Shown here one piece after another: positions 6,257-15,327 of a stretch of 64,000 nucleotides of DNA. This stretch comes from Candidatus Eiseniibacteriota bacterium (GTDB lineage: Bacteria; Orphanbacterota; Orphanbacteria; Orphanbacterales; Orphanbacteraceae): assembly GCA_024276995.1 (NCBI GenBank), contig JAJRWB010000054.1, positions 1-64,000 on the forward strand. The letters run 5' to 3'. Positions within the stretch are counted from its first letter, which is position 1, and the number at the start of each line of letters is the position of its first letter. A model generated the notes under the pieces. The model saw only the letters and a program-made list of their open reading frames with translations, had not been told where the DNA came from and searched no databases. A program made the position numbers and the translations under genes.

Positions 6257-7911
6257 ATGCGCACGAACCGCGGTTCCACTGCTGACCCGCAAGGACTGCC
6301 CGCTGCCGTAGCCACCACGAACCCGGAAGAGCTGAGCGCCGCGCCGGCTGCCGGCGGGCGAAAACCGGCCAACGCCGCTGCCACTCTTGACATGCGAAAG
6401 TTGACCGCCACCGCCGCTTACCTCTCGGAAGAGAGCGATCACCAGATCGCCCGGAAGCTCCAATCTCTCTCCCGGTCGGAGCGGCGGATCACCCTGGAAA
6501 TCCTCCTCCACCTGATCGAAGCTGAGAAGCGGAAGCTCCACGTGAAGAAGGGTACCGGTCTCTTTTCGACTTCTGCACGCGCGGACTTCGCTACTCGGAG
6601 TCGGCCGCCGGAAGGAGAATCGCCGCGGCCCGCTCCGTGAGGAACTACCCGAAGGTGCTCGCCCTTCTCCTTTCGGGCGAACTCACTGTCTGTTCTCTCT
6701 CGGCCGTTTCCCGGATTCTGACGCGCGAGAATCACGAAGACGTGATCTCGAGGGTGAAGGGAAAGACAAGGAGGGAGATCGACCAAGTGATTGCGGAGTT
6801 TCGGCCGGTCTCAGCGGTGCGCGAAGTGGTCAAGCCTGTGGTGATCCGCGCCGTCGCGAAATCGAAAACGGTGACAGGCGACGGCTCGTCGGCGGAAGAT
6901 TTGTCTGAACCATCCAACGCGAAGCGACCAGAAATTTACCGCCGCGGCGGCGGCAAATTCTTAGCCACCGCTCTCCCGACTGCGACGACATCCGGAACTC
7001 CATACGCAGCGGTACCGGGCGATGCAATAACATCTGCAACAGTAGACGGCGATTCGAGTGGGGACCACGATGAAGCCGACGGCGACGGGCGCGGTGAGCC
7101 GAAGGGAGACTCGAATCTCAAGCATCGGTTCAAGATTGAGTTTGCCGCGGACGGCGAATTCGTGGGCAACATGGAGAAGATCCGTTCGCTCCTTTCGGGT
7201 CGGTTTCCCGCGGGAGTTTCGATGGAGAAACTCTTCGGCATCGTGATGGACGATTACCTCGACCGGCATTCGTCCGCGAAGCGGAATGAAAGAAGGAAGT
7301 GCCGCGAGGAGAGAGCGATGATTGCGCGAAACGAATGTCAATCGATCGCGGGAGAGATGGCACGGTCACAGCGTAGAGAAAGAGAGCAAAGGAGAGACGG
7401 GGGGAAGACGGCAGAGGAAGTGGGCGTGAGGGAGAGAGCGAAAGGGTTGTAACGGCGAGCGAGGGGAGGCAGAGAGGGAAAAACCGACGGCGGGAAGGTC
7501 TCTTCGCCCGCCGACGATCGGGCGCCGAAGGGGAGAGGCCGCGCCCGACATATTCCCGCCGCGATCCGGGACGACGTTTACGTGCGGGACGGTGGGCGGT
7601 GCACATGGGTCGGGCAGGACGGACGGAAGTGCGGCTCGACGTGGGATCTGGAGATCGACCACATTCACCCCTTCGCCCTCGGGGGAAATCATTCGATCGA
7701 CAACCTGCGGCTCCTCTGCTCAGCGCACAACCGGTTCGAAGGGGAGAGACGTTTCAGCGACCGGTGTTCGGAAGGGGGGGGCGTGTACACGGTTCATCAG
7801 CGACGAGTCGTGCCGGCGGGAGGGGGGAAGACGCGCCTCCGTGGCGGGATCGCCTTTCGATCCGGAGGCGTACCGGGTTTACCGGGTGAGCCTTCCCGCG
7901 CTTCGTGGTAG
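6257..7911 (+). pseudogene. HNH endonuclease gene (DUF222-like N-terminus), broken by a frameshift and a stop
   Basis: Three collinear pieces make one protein of the HNH-signature family common in mobile DNA. The first frame covers the helical N-terminal region (YLSEESDHQIARKLQSLSR) up to ~6567. There the frame shifts by one: CTCTTTT precedes GAC TTC TGC ACG, which restores FCTRGLRYSESAAGRR. The second frame runs to an in-frame TAA at 7450-7452 and resumes in the same frame as RHIPAAIRDDVYVRDGGRC, then the HNH core DLEIDHIHPFALGGNHSIDN and LRLLCSAHN. Palindromic copy 4 sits in frame inside the linker. ATG 6257 follows GGAGGAGGAA. As read the gene is inactive unless the two lesions are sequence errors. 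Confidence 0.8.
6929..6966. repeat. Palindromic dispersed element, copy 4, inside the HNH gene
   Basis: TTTACCGCCG-CGG-CGGCGGCAAA at 6935-6957, one stem mismatch, flanked by CGACCAGAAA on the left and TTCTTAGCCACC on the right. It is read in frame as YRRGGGKF within the variable linker of the HNH protein, so its length adds whole codons. Confidence 0.7.
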
Positions 7912-7923
7912 TCTCGTTCCACG

Positions 7924-9294
7924 ATGAAAAAGAGCGATGGAAACGGGAAAACGAAGGGGAAACCGGCTGGCTCGAAGAACGCCTGCAATGTGTTCATCCA
8001 CACCCTCGGCTGTCCGAAGAACGAGGTGGACAGCGAGGTGATGGCGGGGCTCTTCGCGGAGGAGGGGCTCACCGTAGTGGAGCACCCGGAGGACGCCGGT
8101 CTTCTCGTGGTGAACACATGCTGCTTCATCGACGAGGCGAAGGAGGAGTCGATCGAGGCGATTCTCGAGGCGGGAAAGCGGAAAGGGGCGGGGAAGCTCC
8201 TCGTCACCGGCTGTCTCGCCGAACGGTACGGCCCGGAGCTGCGGGAAGAGATGCCGGAGATCGACGGCCTCGTCGGGGTGAGGTCGATCACCACCGCCGG
8301 CGAGGTGGCGGCGCGGATGGTGGGGGGGGTGCCCGGCTGTGATCGCGACGCCCCCGGGAATGGAGACGCCGACGGCATCTCCGAAAGGCGGCGCTCTCTC
8401 GGGACGACCCATACGGCGTACATCAAGATCGCGGAAGGATGCGACCGGCCGTGCGCCTTCTGTTCGATCCCGTCGTTCCGCGGTCCGCTGGCGAGCCGGT
8501 CGGTCGAATCGCTCGTTCGCGAAACGGAGCGCCTCGCCCGTCTCGGCGCGAAGGAGATCGTCCTCGTCGGCCAGGAGACGACCGCGTTCGGCGCCGACCG
8601 GGGCGAAAAGGACGCCCTCCCGCGCCTCTTCGACGCCCTGGCGGAAATCGAGGCGGTGCGCTGGATCCGCCTTCTCTACGCCTACCCCACGGGAGTCACC
8701 CAGGCGCTCGTCGAGCGTCTCGGCAGGGGGAACGCGTGCCGCTATATCGACATGCCGGTGCAGCACATCAGCACCTCCGTGCTGAAGCGGATGCGACGCG
8801 GCATGTCGGGGGACGAGGTGCGCCGCGCCGTCGACCGCGTCCGCTCCGCCGGCGGAAAGATCACTCTCCGCTCGACGGTGCTCGTCGGCTTCCCCGGCGA
8901 GACGGACACCGACTTTCGCCTCCTCGCCGACTTCGTGCGCGAGAGCCGCTTCGATCATCTCGGCGTCTTTCGTTTCTCCCCCCAGGAGAAGACCGCCGCC
9001 GCGTCGCTCGACGGCGCCGTGCCCGAGGAGATCAGCCGGGAGCGCCAGCAGGAAATCCTCGACATCCAGACGGAAATCATGGATGAGAAGGGGGAGCGCC
9101 GCGTCGGCGAGAGACTCACCGTCCTCGTCGATGAGATCCACGAAGGAGAAAGCTGGTGCCGCACAGAACGGGACGCCCCCGAGATCGACGGCGTGGTGAT
9201 CCTCCCCGGCGCGGCGGGATCGCCGGGGAAGTTCCTCGAGGCGAAGATCGTCGACTCGCGCGGCCCGGTCCTCTTCGGCGAGAAGGTGTCGTAA
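7924..9294 (+). CDS. rimO: Ribosomal protein S12 methylthiotransferase RimO
   Basis: 456 aa radical SAM enzyme that adds a methylthio group to an Asp of ribosomal protein S12. The N-terminal UPF0004 domain has its three cluster cysteines (HTLGCPKNEVDSE, VNTCCFIDEA, VTGCLAERYG). The radical SAM triad GCDRPCAFC is Cys173, Cys177, Cys180. A TRAM domain (GERLTVLVDE) closes the protein. LGCPKNEVDSEVM with FIDEAKEES favours RimO over its relative MiaB. ATG 7924 begins a lysine-rich leader typical of the family. The stop is separated from the polA start by one base, so they are co-transcribed. Confidence 0.95.
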   Translation: MKKSDGNGKTKGKPAGSKNACNVFIHTLGCPKNEVDSEVMAGLFAEEGLTVVEHPEDAGLLVVNTCCFIDEAKEESIEAILEAGKRKGAGKLLVTGCLAERYGPELREEMPEIDGLVGVRSITTAGEVAARMVGGVPGCDRDAPGNGDADGISERRRSLGTTHTAYIKIAEGCDRPCAFCSIPSFRGPLASRSVESLVRETERLARLGAKEIVLVGQETTAFGADRGEKDALPRLFDALAEIEAVRWIRLLYAYPTGVTQALVERLGRGNACRYIDMPVQHISTSVLKRMRRGMSGDEVRRAVDRVRSAGGKITLRSTVLVGFPGETDTDFRLLADFVRESRFDHLGVFRFSPQEKTAAASLDGAVPEEISRERQQEILDIQTEIMDEKGERRVGERLTVLVDEIHEGESWCRTERDAPEIDGVVILPGAAGSPGKFLEAKIVDSRGPVLFGEKVS

Positions 9295-9295
9295 C

Positions 9296-11974
9296 GTGGG
9301 GCGCTCTCTCCTACTCATCGACGGTTCGGCTCTCATCTTCCGTTCCTACTTCGCCTTCATCCGCAATCCTCTCGTCAACTCGAAGGGAGAGGAGACGAGC
9401 GCCGTCTTCGGCACCGTCTCCGCCCTCATCCGGCTGCTGCGCGATAAGAAGCCGGACCACGTCGTCTTCGTTCTCGACACGGGAAAGCCGACGTTCCGCC
9501 ACGAGATGTATGAACCGTACAAGGCGAACCGCCCGGAGATTCCCGACAGCCTGAAAGCCCAGTTCCCACTGGTGAAGGAGGCGGTGGCCGCGATGTCGAT
9601 CCCGATTCTCCTCCGCGACGGCTTCGAGGCGGACGACGTGATCGGCGCCCTCGCTGCGCGCGCCGCCGGCGAGGGGATCGACACGACGATCTATTCGGGA
9701 GACAAGGATTTTCTCCAGCTCGTCCGGCCGGGGGTGTCGGTGCTCGCCCCGACCCGCGACGGGGAGCAACTGTGTGCCGCCGACACCGACGTGGAGGAGC
9801 GGATCGGCGTTCCACCGGGCCGCGTGGTCGATCTCCTCGCCCTGATGGGCGACGCGAGCGACAACGTGCCGGGCGTCCCCGGCGTCGGACCGAAGACGGC
9901 GGTGAAACTCCTCGGTCGGTACGGCTCGCTCGACGGGATCTATGAGAACGCAGGGGCGATTCCCGGGAAGCTCGGCGAGAAGATCCGCTCGAACCGTAAG
10001 AGCGCCTACCTTTCGAAGGATCTCGTCACCATCCGGACCGATGTCCCGCTCGACGTCGGCTTCGACGATCTCAGGCGCCGGGAGATCGACCGCGAGAAGG
10101 CGGCCGACATCTTCCAGCGCCTCGAGTTCCACCGGCTGCTCGAGGAGATCGGCGGCACGGCGGCGGAGGAGGAGGAGAGGGAATACGCACTCGTCCGGAC
10201 CACGGAGGAGCTGAGCGATGTCGCCGCGATGCTCGAAGAGAGCGGACGCTTCGCCTTCGACACGGAGACGACGTCGATCGACGCGATGCGCGCCGAGTTG
10301 ACCGGCATCTCGGTCGCCGACCGGCCGGGACGGGCGTGGTACATCCCGGTGAAGCACGCCGGCGATCCGAATCTCCCTCTCGAGAGGGTGCGCGAAATCC
10401 TCGCGCCCCTTTTCCGCGACGAGCGGATCTCCCGGATCGCCCAGAACGCGAAGTACGATCTCCTGGTACTCGAACGGGCCGGTTTCGACATGAAGGATGT
10501 TTCCTCCGACCCGATGATCGCGTCGTATCTCCTCGACCCGGGAAGGCGCAGCCACGGCCTCGACCATCTCGCCCTCGTTCACCTCAACCACAAGATGATC
10601 CCGATCACCGACCTGATCGGCAAGGGACGGAATCAGAAGACGATGGACGAGCTGACGGCGGAAGAGGTGAGCGGCTACGCCTGCGAGGACGCCGATTTCA
10701 CCTTTCGCCTCGCCGCGATCCTCGAGGAACAGCTCGAACCGGCGAAGCTCGACTCGCTCTACCGCGATGTCGAGATTCCCCTTCTTCACGTGTTGAAGAG
10801 AATGGAACGAACGGGCGTCTCTCTCGACGTCCCCTTCCTCGAGAAGATGTCGAACAAACTCGCCGGGAAGATCGCCGGCTTGGAGAAGAAAATCCACGCC
10901 GAGGCGCGTGGAACGTTCAACGTGAACTCGCCGCTGCAACTCCAGAAAGTGCTTTTCACCGATCTCGGTCTCAAGCCGGTGAAAAAGACGAAAACCGGCT
11001 TTTCCACCGACAACGACGTCCTCCACGCCCTCTCGGCGATCCATCCCCTCCCGGCGATGATCCTCGAATACCGCCAGCTCATGAAGCTGAAGGGAACGTA
11101 CGTCGACGCGCTCCCGAAGCTGATCCACCCGGACACCGGAAAGATTCATACCTCGTTCAACCAGACGGTGGCCGCCACCGGGCGGCTCTCGTCGTCCGAC
11201 CCGGGGCTGCAGAACATCCCGATCCGCACCGACATCGGCCGGGAGATCCGCAAGGCGTTCCTCCCCGGCGGAGACGACCGGGTGATCCTCTCGCTCGACT
11301 ACTCGCAGATCGAACTGAGGCTCCTGGCGCACCTGTCGGGCGACCGGCGGATGATCGACGACTTCCTCTCGGGCGCCGACATCCACCGGCGGACCGCCGC
11401 CACCCTCTTCGGGGTGGACGAGGCGGACGTCACCGGCGAGATGCGCTCCCGCGCGAAGGCGGTGAACTTCGGCATCCTCTACGGCATGGGCGCCTTCGGG
11501 CTTTCGTCGAGGCTCGGCATCCCGCGCGGTGACGCGGCGCGGTTCATCGAGGAGTATTTCGCCGCTTATCCCGGCGTGAAGAAGTATCTTGAAAAGACGG
11601 TGGAAGACGGGAGGGAGAAGGGTTACGTCGAGACGATGCTTCACCGACGCCGCTTCCTCCCCGATCTTTCGAGCTCGAACGGACGGCTCCGGTCGTTCGC
11701 CGAACGGACGGCGGTGAACACACCGATCCAGGGCTCGGCGGCCGACCTGATCAAGCTCGCCATGATCGCCGTCGACCGCGCCCTCGCCGATGGGGGATAC
11801 GGGACGAAGATGATTCTCCAGGTGCACGACGAACTCGTGTTCGACGTCCCACAGAAGGAGCTCGACGAAGTGCGGAGCCTGGCCGCCGGGCTGATGGAGA
11901 ACCGGATGGACCTCGACGTTCCTCTCATCGTCGACGCCGGGCATGGGAGGAACTGGCTCGAGGCGCACGGGTAA
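9296..11974 (+). CDS. polA: DNA polymerase I
   Basis: 892 aa, three domains. An N-terminal 5'-3' exonuclease/FEN domain (~1-290) with YSGDKDF and the helix-hairpin MGDASDNVPGVPGVGPKT. An intact 3'-5' proofreading domain (DTETTS, NAKYDLLVLE, YACEDADF). A family A polymerase domain with motif A (LDYSQIELRLLAHLSG), the O-helix (RAKAVNFGILYGMGAFGLS) and motif C (VHDELVFDVP). Many bacterial Pol I proteins have lost proofreading residues; this one has them. GTG 9296 is the start, one base after rimO. It fills Okazaki gaps and repairs DNA. Confidence 0.97.
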   Translation: MGRSLLLIDGSALIFRSYFAFIRNPLVNSKGEETSAVFGTVSALIRLLRDKKPDHVVFVLDTGKPTFRHEMYEPYKANRPEIPDSLKAQFPLVKEAVAAMSIPILLRDGFEADDVIGALAARAAGEGIDTTIYSGDKDFLQLVRPGVSVLAPTRDGEQLCAADTDVEERIGVPPGRVVDLLALMGDASDNVPGVPGVGPKTAVKLLGRYGSLDGIYENAGAIPGKLGEKIRSNRKSAYLSKDLVTIRTDVPLDVGFDDLRRREIDREKAADIFQRLEFHRLLEEIGGTAAEEEEREYALVRTTEELSDVAAMLEESGRFAFDTETTSIDAMRAELTGISVADRPGRAWYIPVKHAGDPNLPLERVREILAPLFRDERISRIAQNAKYDLLVLERAGFDMKDVSSDPMIASYLLDPGRRSHGLDHLALVHLNHKMIPITDLIGKGRNQKTMDELTAEEVSGYACEDADFTFRLAAILEEQLEPAKLDSLYRDVEIPLLHVLKRMERTGVSLDVPFLEKMSNKLAGKIAGLEKKIHAEARGTFNVNSPLQLQKVLFTDLGLKPVKKTKTGFSTDNDVLHALSAIHPLPAMILEYRQLMKLKGTYVDALPKLIHPDTGKIHTSFNQTVAATGRLSSSDPGLQNIPIRTDIGREIRKAFLPGGDDRVILSLDYSQIELRLLAHLSGDRRMIDDFLSGADIHRRTAATLFGVDEADVTGEMRSRAKAVNFGILYGMGAFGLSSRLGIPRGDAARFIEEYFAAYPGVKKYLEKTVEDGREKGYVETMLHRRRFLPDLSSSNGRLRSFAERTAVNTPIQGSAADLIKLAMIAVDRALADGGYGTKMILQVHDELVFDVPQKELDEVRSLAAGLMENRMDLDVPLIVDAGHGRNWLEAHG

Positions 11975-11993
11975 CGATGGAGGACGACGCGGC

Positions 11994-12611
11994 GTGGTCA
12001 TCGCGGTGACGGGAAACACGGGCGGTGGGAAAAGTGCGGTGACGGCGCACTTCGCCCGGTGGGGCGCCGACGTGATCGACGCCGACGCGGTCGGGCGGAG
12101 CATCTGGCAACGGGACGCGGACATTCGCGCAAGGATCATCGCCGCCTTCGGCGAGGAGGTCACCGGCGACGACGGCGAGGTGGACCGGAAGAAACTGGGG
12201 GGGGTCGTCTTTTCGAGCCGCGACAAGCTCGCGCGATTCGATGCGATCATCCAGCCCGCACTTCGCCGTGAAATCGCCCGTCTCCTCGAAGAGGCGCGCA
12301 GGCGCGAGCCGGTGACCGTGCTCGACGGGGCGCTCCTGTTCGAATGGGACCTTTCCCATCTTGCCGACCGTGTCATCGTGGTCACCGCGCCGCGAGAGGT
12401 GCGGGCCGCGCGGATTGTAACGAGAGACGGTATCAGCATAAAGGAAGCACGGGAGCGATTGCGGCTCCAGACACCGGAAGAGAAGAAAGCGGGCCGCGCG
12501 GATTTCGTGATCCGCAATGACGGCACGCCCGAGGAACTCGCGCGGGAAAGCCGCGCGGTATGGGAACGGATCGTTTCCGCCGGAGGGAAATCGAATGATC
12601 GACGCGAATGA
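11994..12611 (+). CDS. coaE: Dephospho-CoA kinase
   Basis: 205 aa; phosphorylates the 3'-hydroxyl of dephospho-CoA, the last step of CoA synthesis. The P-loop reads VTGNTGGGKSAVT. DADAVGR and LDGALLFEWDLSHLADRVIVV fit the CoaE fold, and KKAGRADFVIRNDG is the conserved C-terminal motif. I start it at GTG 11994, about ten bases after GATGGAGGA, giving the usual N-terminus; an earlier TTG would overlap polA. Its end overlaps the prfB start, so translation is probably coupled. Confidence 0.93.
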   Translation: MVIAVTGNTGGGKSAVTAHFARWGADVIDADAVGRSIWQRDADIRARIIAAFGEEVTGDDGEVDRKKLGGVVFSSRDKLARFDAIIQPALRREIARLLEEARRREPVTVLDGALLFEWDLSHLADRVIVVTAPREVRAARIVTRDGISIKEARERLRLQTPEEKKAGRADFVIRNDGTPEELARESRAVWERIVSAGGKSNDRRE

Positions 12612-13696
12612 GATCGCACAGCAGCTGAAAACGTGCCGGAGCCGGATCGACGAACTCGAAGGGTATCTTTGACATCGCCGGCAGGCGAACGAAGATCGGC
12701 ACACTCGAAGAGAAGATGTCGCTCCCCGATTTCTGGGATGACCGGCGCCGCGCGGAAGAGACGACCCGGTCGCTCTCGGCGGAGAAGCGCGTCGTCGGGG
12801 AGTTCGACGCCGTCCGCGAGGTGGAGGAGGAAGCGACCCTTCTTCTCGAGATGGCGAAGGAGGAGGGGAACGACGAGGAGGTCCTCCGGGAGATCGCCGG
12901 CGGGCTGGAGAAGCTCAAGCGTCTCGTGAAGGACCTCGAGATCAAGAGTCTCCTCTCCCGGGAGGAGGATTCGGGCGACGCCATCGTGACGATCCACCCG
13001 GGCGCCGGGGGGACCGAGTCGGCCGACTGGGCGCAGATGCTTCTGCGCATGTACACCCGATGGGCGGAGCGGCGGGGCTTCCAGGCGTCCCTCCTCGACA
13101 TCCAGCCCGCCGACGAGGCGGGCATCAAGAGCGCCACCGTCGAGATGCGCGGCGACTACGCGTACGGCTTCCTCCGCTCGGAGGTGGGGGTGCACCGCCT
13201 GGTGCGGATCTCCCCGTTCGACGCCGCCCACAGGAGGCACACATCGTTCGCCAGCGTCTTCGTCTATCCCGAAACCGAAGCGGTCGAGGAGGTGGAAGTG
13301 GCCGATTCCGACCTGCGGGTCGACACGTTCCGATCGAGCGGCGCAGGCGGTCAGCACGTGAACAAGACCGATTCCGCCGTGCGGATCACCCACGATCCGA
13401 CCGGTATCGTAGTGACCTGCCAGAGCGAACGCTCGCAGCACCGGAACCGGGCGAACGCGATGAAGGTGCTCAAAGCGAGACTCCTCGCGCTGAAGATCGA
13501 GGAGGAACGAAAGAAGGTCGCCGAGCGGGAGGGGGAGAAGAAGGAGATCGCCTGGGGAAACCAGATCCGGTCGTACGTATTTCAACCGTATACGCTCGTA
13601 AAGGATCACAGGACGAATCACGAATCGGGAAACGTCCAGGCGGTGATGGACGGCGACATCGATTCATTCATCGACGCGTTCCTGCGCGTGCGCTAA
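12595..13696 (+). CDS. prfB: Peptide chain release factor 2 (programmed +1 frameshift)
   Basis: RF2 recognises UAA and UGA stops. ATG 12595 opens 25 codons ending GGG TAT CTT, then an in-frame TGA at 12670. Reading resumes +1 at GAC 12671 as DIAGRRTKIGTLEEK and continues to the TAA at 13694-13696, for a 366-aa product (E. coli RF2 is 365). The tRNA-mimic motif SPF is in VRISPFDAAHRRHTS, and the catalytic GGQ is in SSGAGGQHVNKTDSAVRI. RF2 presence together with many TGA-ended genes shows TGA is an ordinary stop here. Confidence 0.97.
12661..12673 (+). promoter_or_regulatory. RF2 autoregulatory +1 frameshift site
   Basis: GGG TAT CTT TGA C matches the classical site. CTT lets tRNA-Leu slip to TTT, the poor stop context TGAC slows termination, and purines just upstream (GAAGGG) can act as the internal Shine-Dalgarno. 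Low RF2 raises frameshifting and thus RF2 synthesis. The mechanism is known from E. coli and applied here by sequence identity of the site. Confidence 0.93.
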
Positions 13697-13840
13697 GGCG
13701 GCCCGGTCGCCCGGCGCGGCTTGACTCGGCCGAAGGGCGCAATTATAGTCGCGGCGGGTCGTGAACGACACGACGCAGGATCATGCGCGGCGGGCGACGC
13801 CGCCGCGTCCCGGCCCGAAGATGAAGAAAGGACCGACCGG

Positions 13841-15319
13841 ATGGCGGACGAAAAGGAACTCTTCCGGGTGCGCCTGGAAAAGCGTCGCGCCCTCGAAGCG
13901 CTCGGCGTCAATCCGTACCCGACGAAATATCATCGCGACGCAACCGCCGCATCGGTGCTCGCCGACTTCGACACCCTCGCGAAGGAAGGGACGATCGTCT
14001 CCCTCGCGGGCCGCCTGATGACGATCCGCCGGATGGGGAAGGCTTCGTTCGCCCACCTGAGGGACCGGAGCGGCACGATTCAGCTTTATGTCCGAAAGGA
14101 CCGCGTTGGCGACGACCGCTACGATATCTGGAAAAAGATCGAAGCGGGCGATCTCGTCGGCGTGAAGGGGACGGCGTTCCGCACGAAGTCGGAAGAGCCG
14201 TCGATCGAGGTTTTTGCGATCGAACTCCTCTCCAAGTCGCTTCGCCCGTTACCGGAGAAGTGGCACGGCCTCAAGGACAAGGAGACCCGCTACCGCCGGC
14301 GCTATCTCGATCTCGTGGCGAACCCGGAAGTATTCACCGTTTTCGAGAAGCGTTCGCGCATCGTGACGACGATCCGCTCGTATCTCGACGAGCGGGGCTT
14401 CCTCGAGGTGGAAACCCCGGTGCTCCAGCCTCTTTACGGCGGCGCATCGGCGAGGCCTTTCACCACACATCACAATGCCCTCGACATCCCCCTCTACCTG
14501 AGGATCGCCGATGAACTCTACTTGAAGCGGCTGATCGCCGGCGGTGCGGAGAAGGTGTACGAGATCGCCAAGGATTTTCGCAACGAGGGGATCGACCGGA
14601 CGCACAACCCGGAATTCACGCAGCTCGAACTCTACGAAGCATACAGCGATTACAACGACATGATGGACATCGTGGAGGAGATGCTCCTTTCCGTGGCGAT
14701 CGAAACCGCCGGGAGCGGTCGCATCACCTACCAGGGAAAGAACGCCGACCTGGAAAAGCCGTGGAAGCGTCTTTCTTTCGTGGATGAACTTTCCGGGCGC
14801 CTGGGCGCCGACATCCTTTCCATCGAGCCGCCCCGCCTGCGCGAAGAGTGCGCGAAACGGAAGATCGATGCACCCGACGCCGCTTCGGCCGGCATGCTTC
14901 TCGCCGAACTGTTCGACCACCTCGTCGAGCCGTCGATCGACGAGCCGACGTTCGTCCTCGATTTCCCCAAGGAGATCTCCCCCCTCGCCAAGGAGCGCCC
15001 CGACCGCCCCGGCGTGGCGGAACGGTTCGAGCCGTACCTGTGCGGCATGGAGATCGGCAATGCCTTCTCCGAGCTGAACGATCCGATCGAGCAGCGTGCG
15101 CGGTTCGAGGCGCAGCTCCGGCTCAAGGGGGAAGAGCGCGAGGAGGCGCAGCAGGTGGACGAGGACTATATCCGCGCCCTCGAGCAGGGGATGCCTCCCA
15201 CGGGAGGTCTCGGCATCGGCATCGACCGGATCAGCATGGTGTTTACCGACCAGCCGTCGATCCGGGACGTGATCTTCTTCCCCCAGCTCCGCCCGGAGAA
15301 AACCCCGCCGGGAGATTGA
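13841..15319 (+). CDS. lysS: Lysyl-tRNA synthetase, class II
   Basis: 492 aa; charges tRNA-Lys. The N-terminal OB fold (LAGRLMTIRRMGKASFAHL) binds the anticodon. The class II core has motif 2 (FRNEGIDRTHNPEFTQLE) and motif 3 (GLGIGIDRISMVF), and ends with FFPQLRPE as in bacterial LysS. ATG 13841 gives the standard N-terminus (MADEKELFRVRLEKRRALEA); the frame is open upstream but not family-like. It follows prfB after 144 bases and leads closely into the lipoprotein-transport genes. Confidence 0.96.
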   Translation: MADEKELFRVRLEKRRALEALGVNPYPTKYHRDATAASVLADFDTLAKEGTIVSLAGRLMTIRRMGKASFAHLRDRSGTIQLYVRKDRVGDDRYDIWKKIEAGDLVGVKGTAFRTKSEEPSIEVFAIELLSKSLRPLPEKWHGLKDKETRYRRRYLDLVANPEVFTVFEKRSRIVTTIRSYLDERGFLEVETPVLQPLYGGASARPFTTHHNALDIPLYLRIADELYLKRLIAGGAEKVYEIAKDFRNEGIDRTHNPEFTQLELYEAYSDYNDMMDIVEEMLLSVAIETAGSGRITYQGKNADLEKPWKRLSFVDELSGRLGADILSIEPPRLREECAKRKIDAPDAASAGMLLAELFDHLVEPSIDEPTFVLDFPKEISPLAKERPDRPGVAERFEPYLCGMEIGNAFSELNDPIEQRARFEAQLRLKGEEREEAQQVDEDYIRALEQGMPPTGGLGIGIDRISMVFTDQPSIRDVIFFPQLRPEKTPPGD

Positions 15320-15327
15320 AGATTCCC

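Noticed and set aside
3082-6966. CRISPR array formed by the palindromic repeats
   Set aside because: Copies are 0.7-1.9 kb apart with genes between, and lack regular spacers.
9311-13621. Long minus-strand open frame opposite polA, coaE and prfB
   Set aside because: It is an artefact of high GC and strong third-position bias. Polymerase I, CoaE and RF2 motifs on the plus strand explain the DNA fully.
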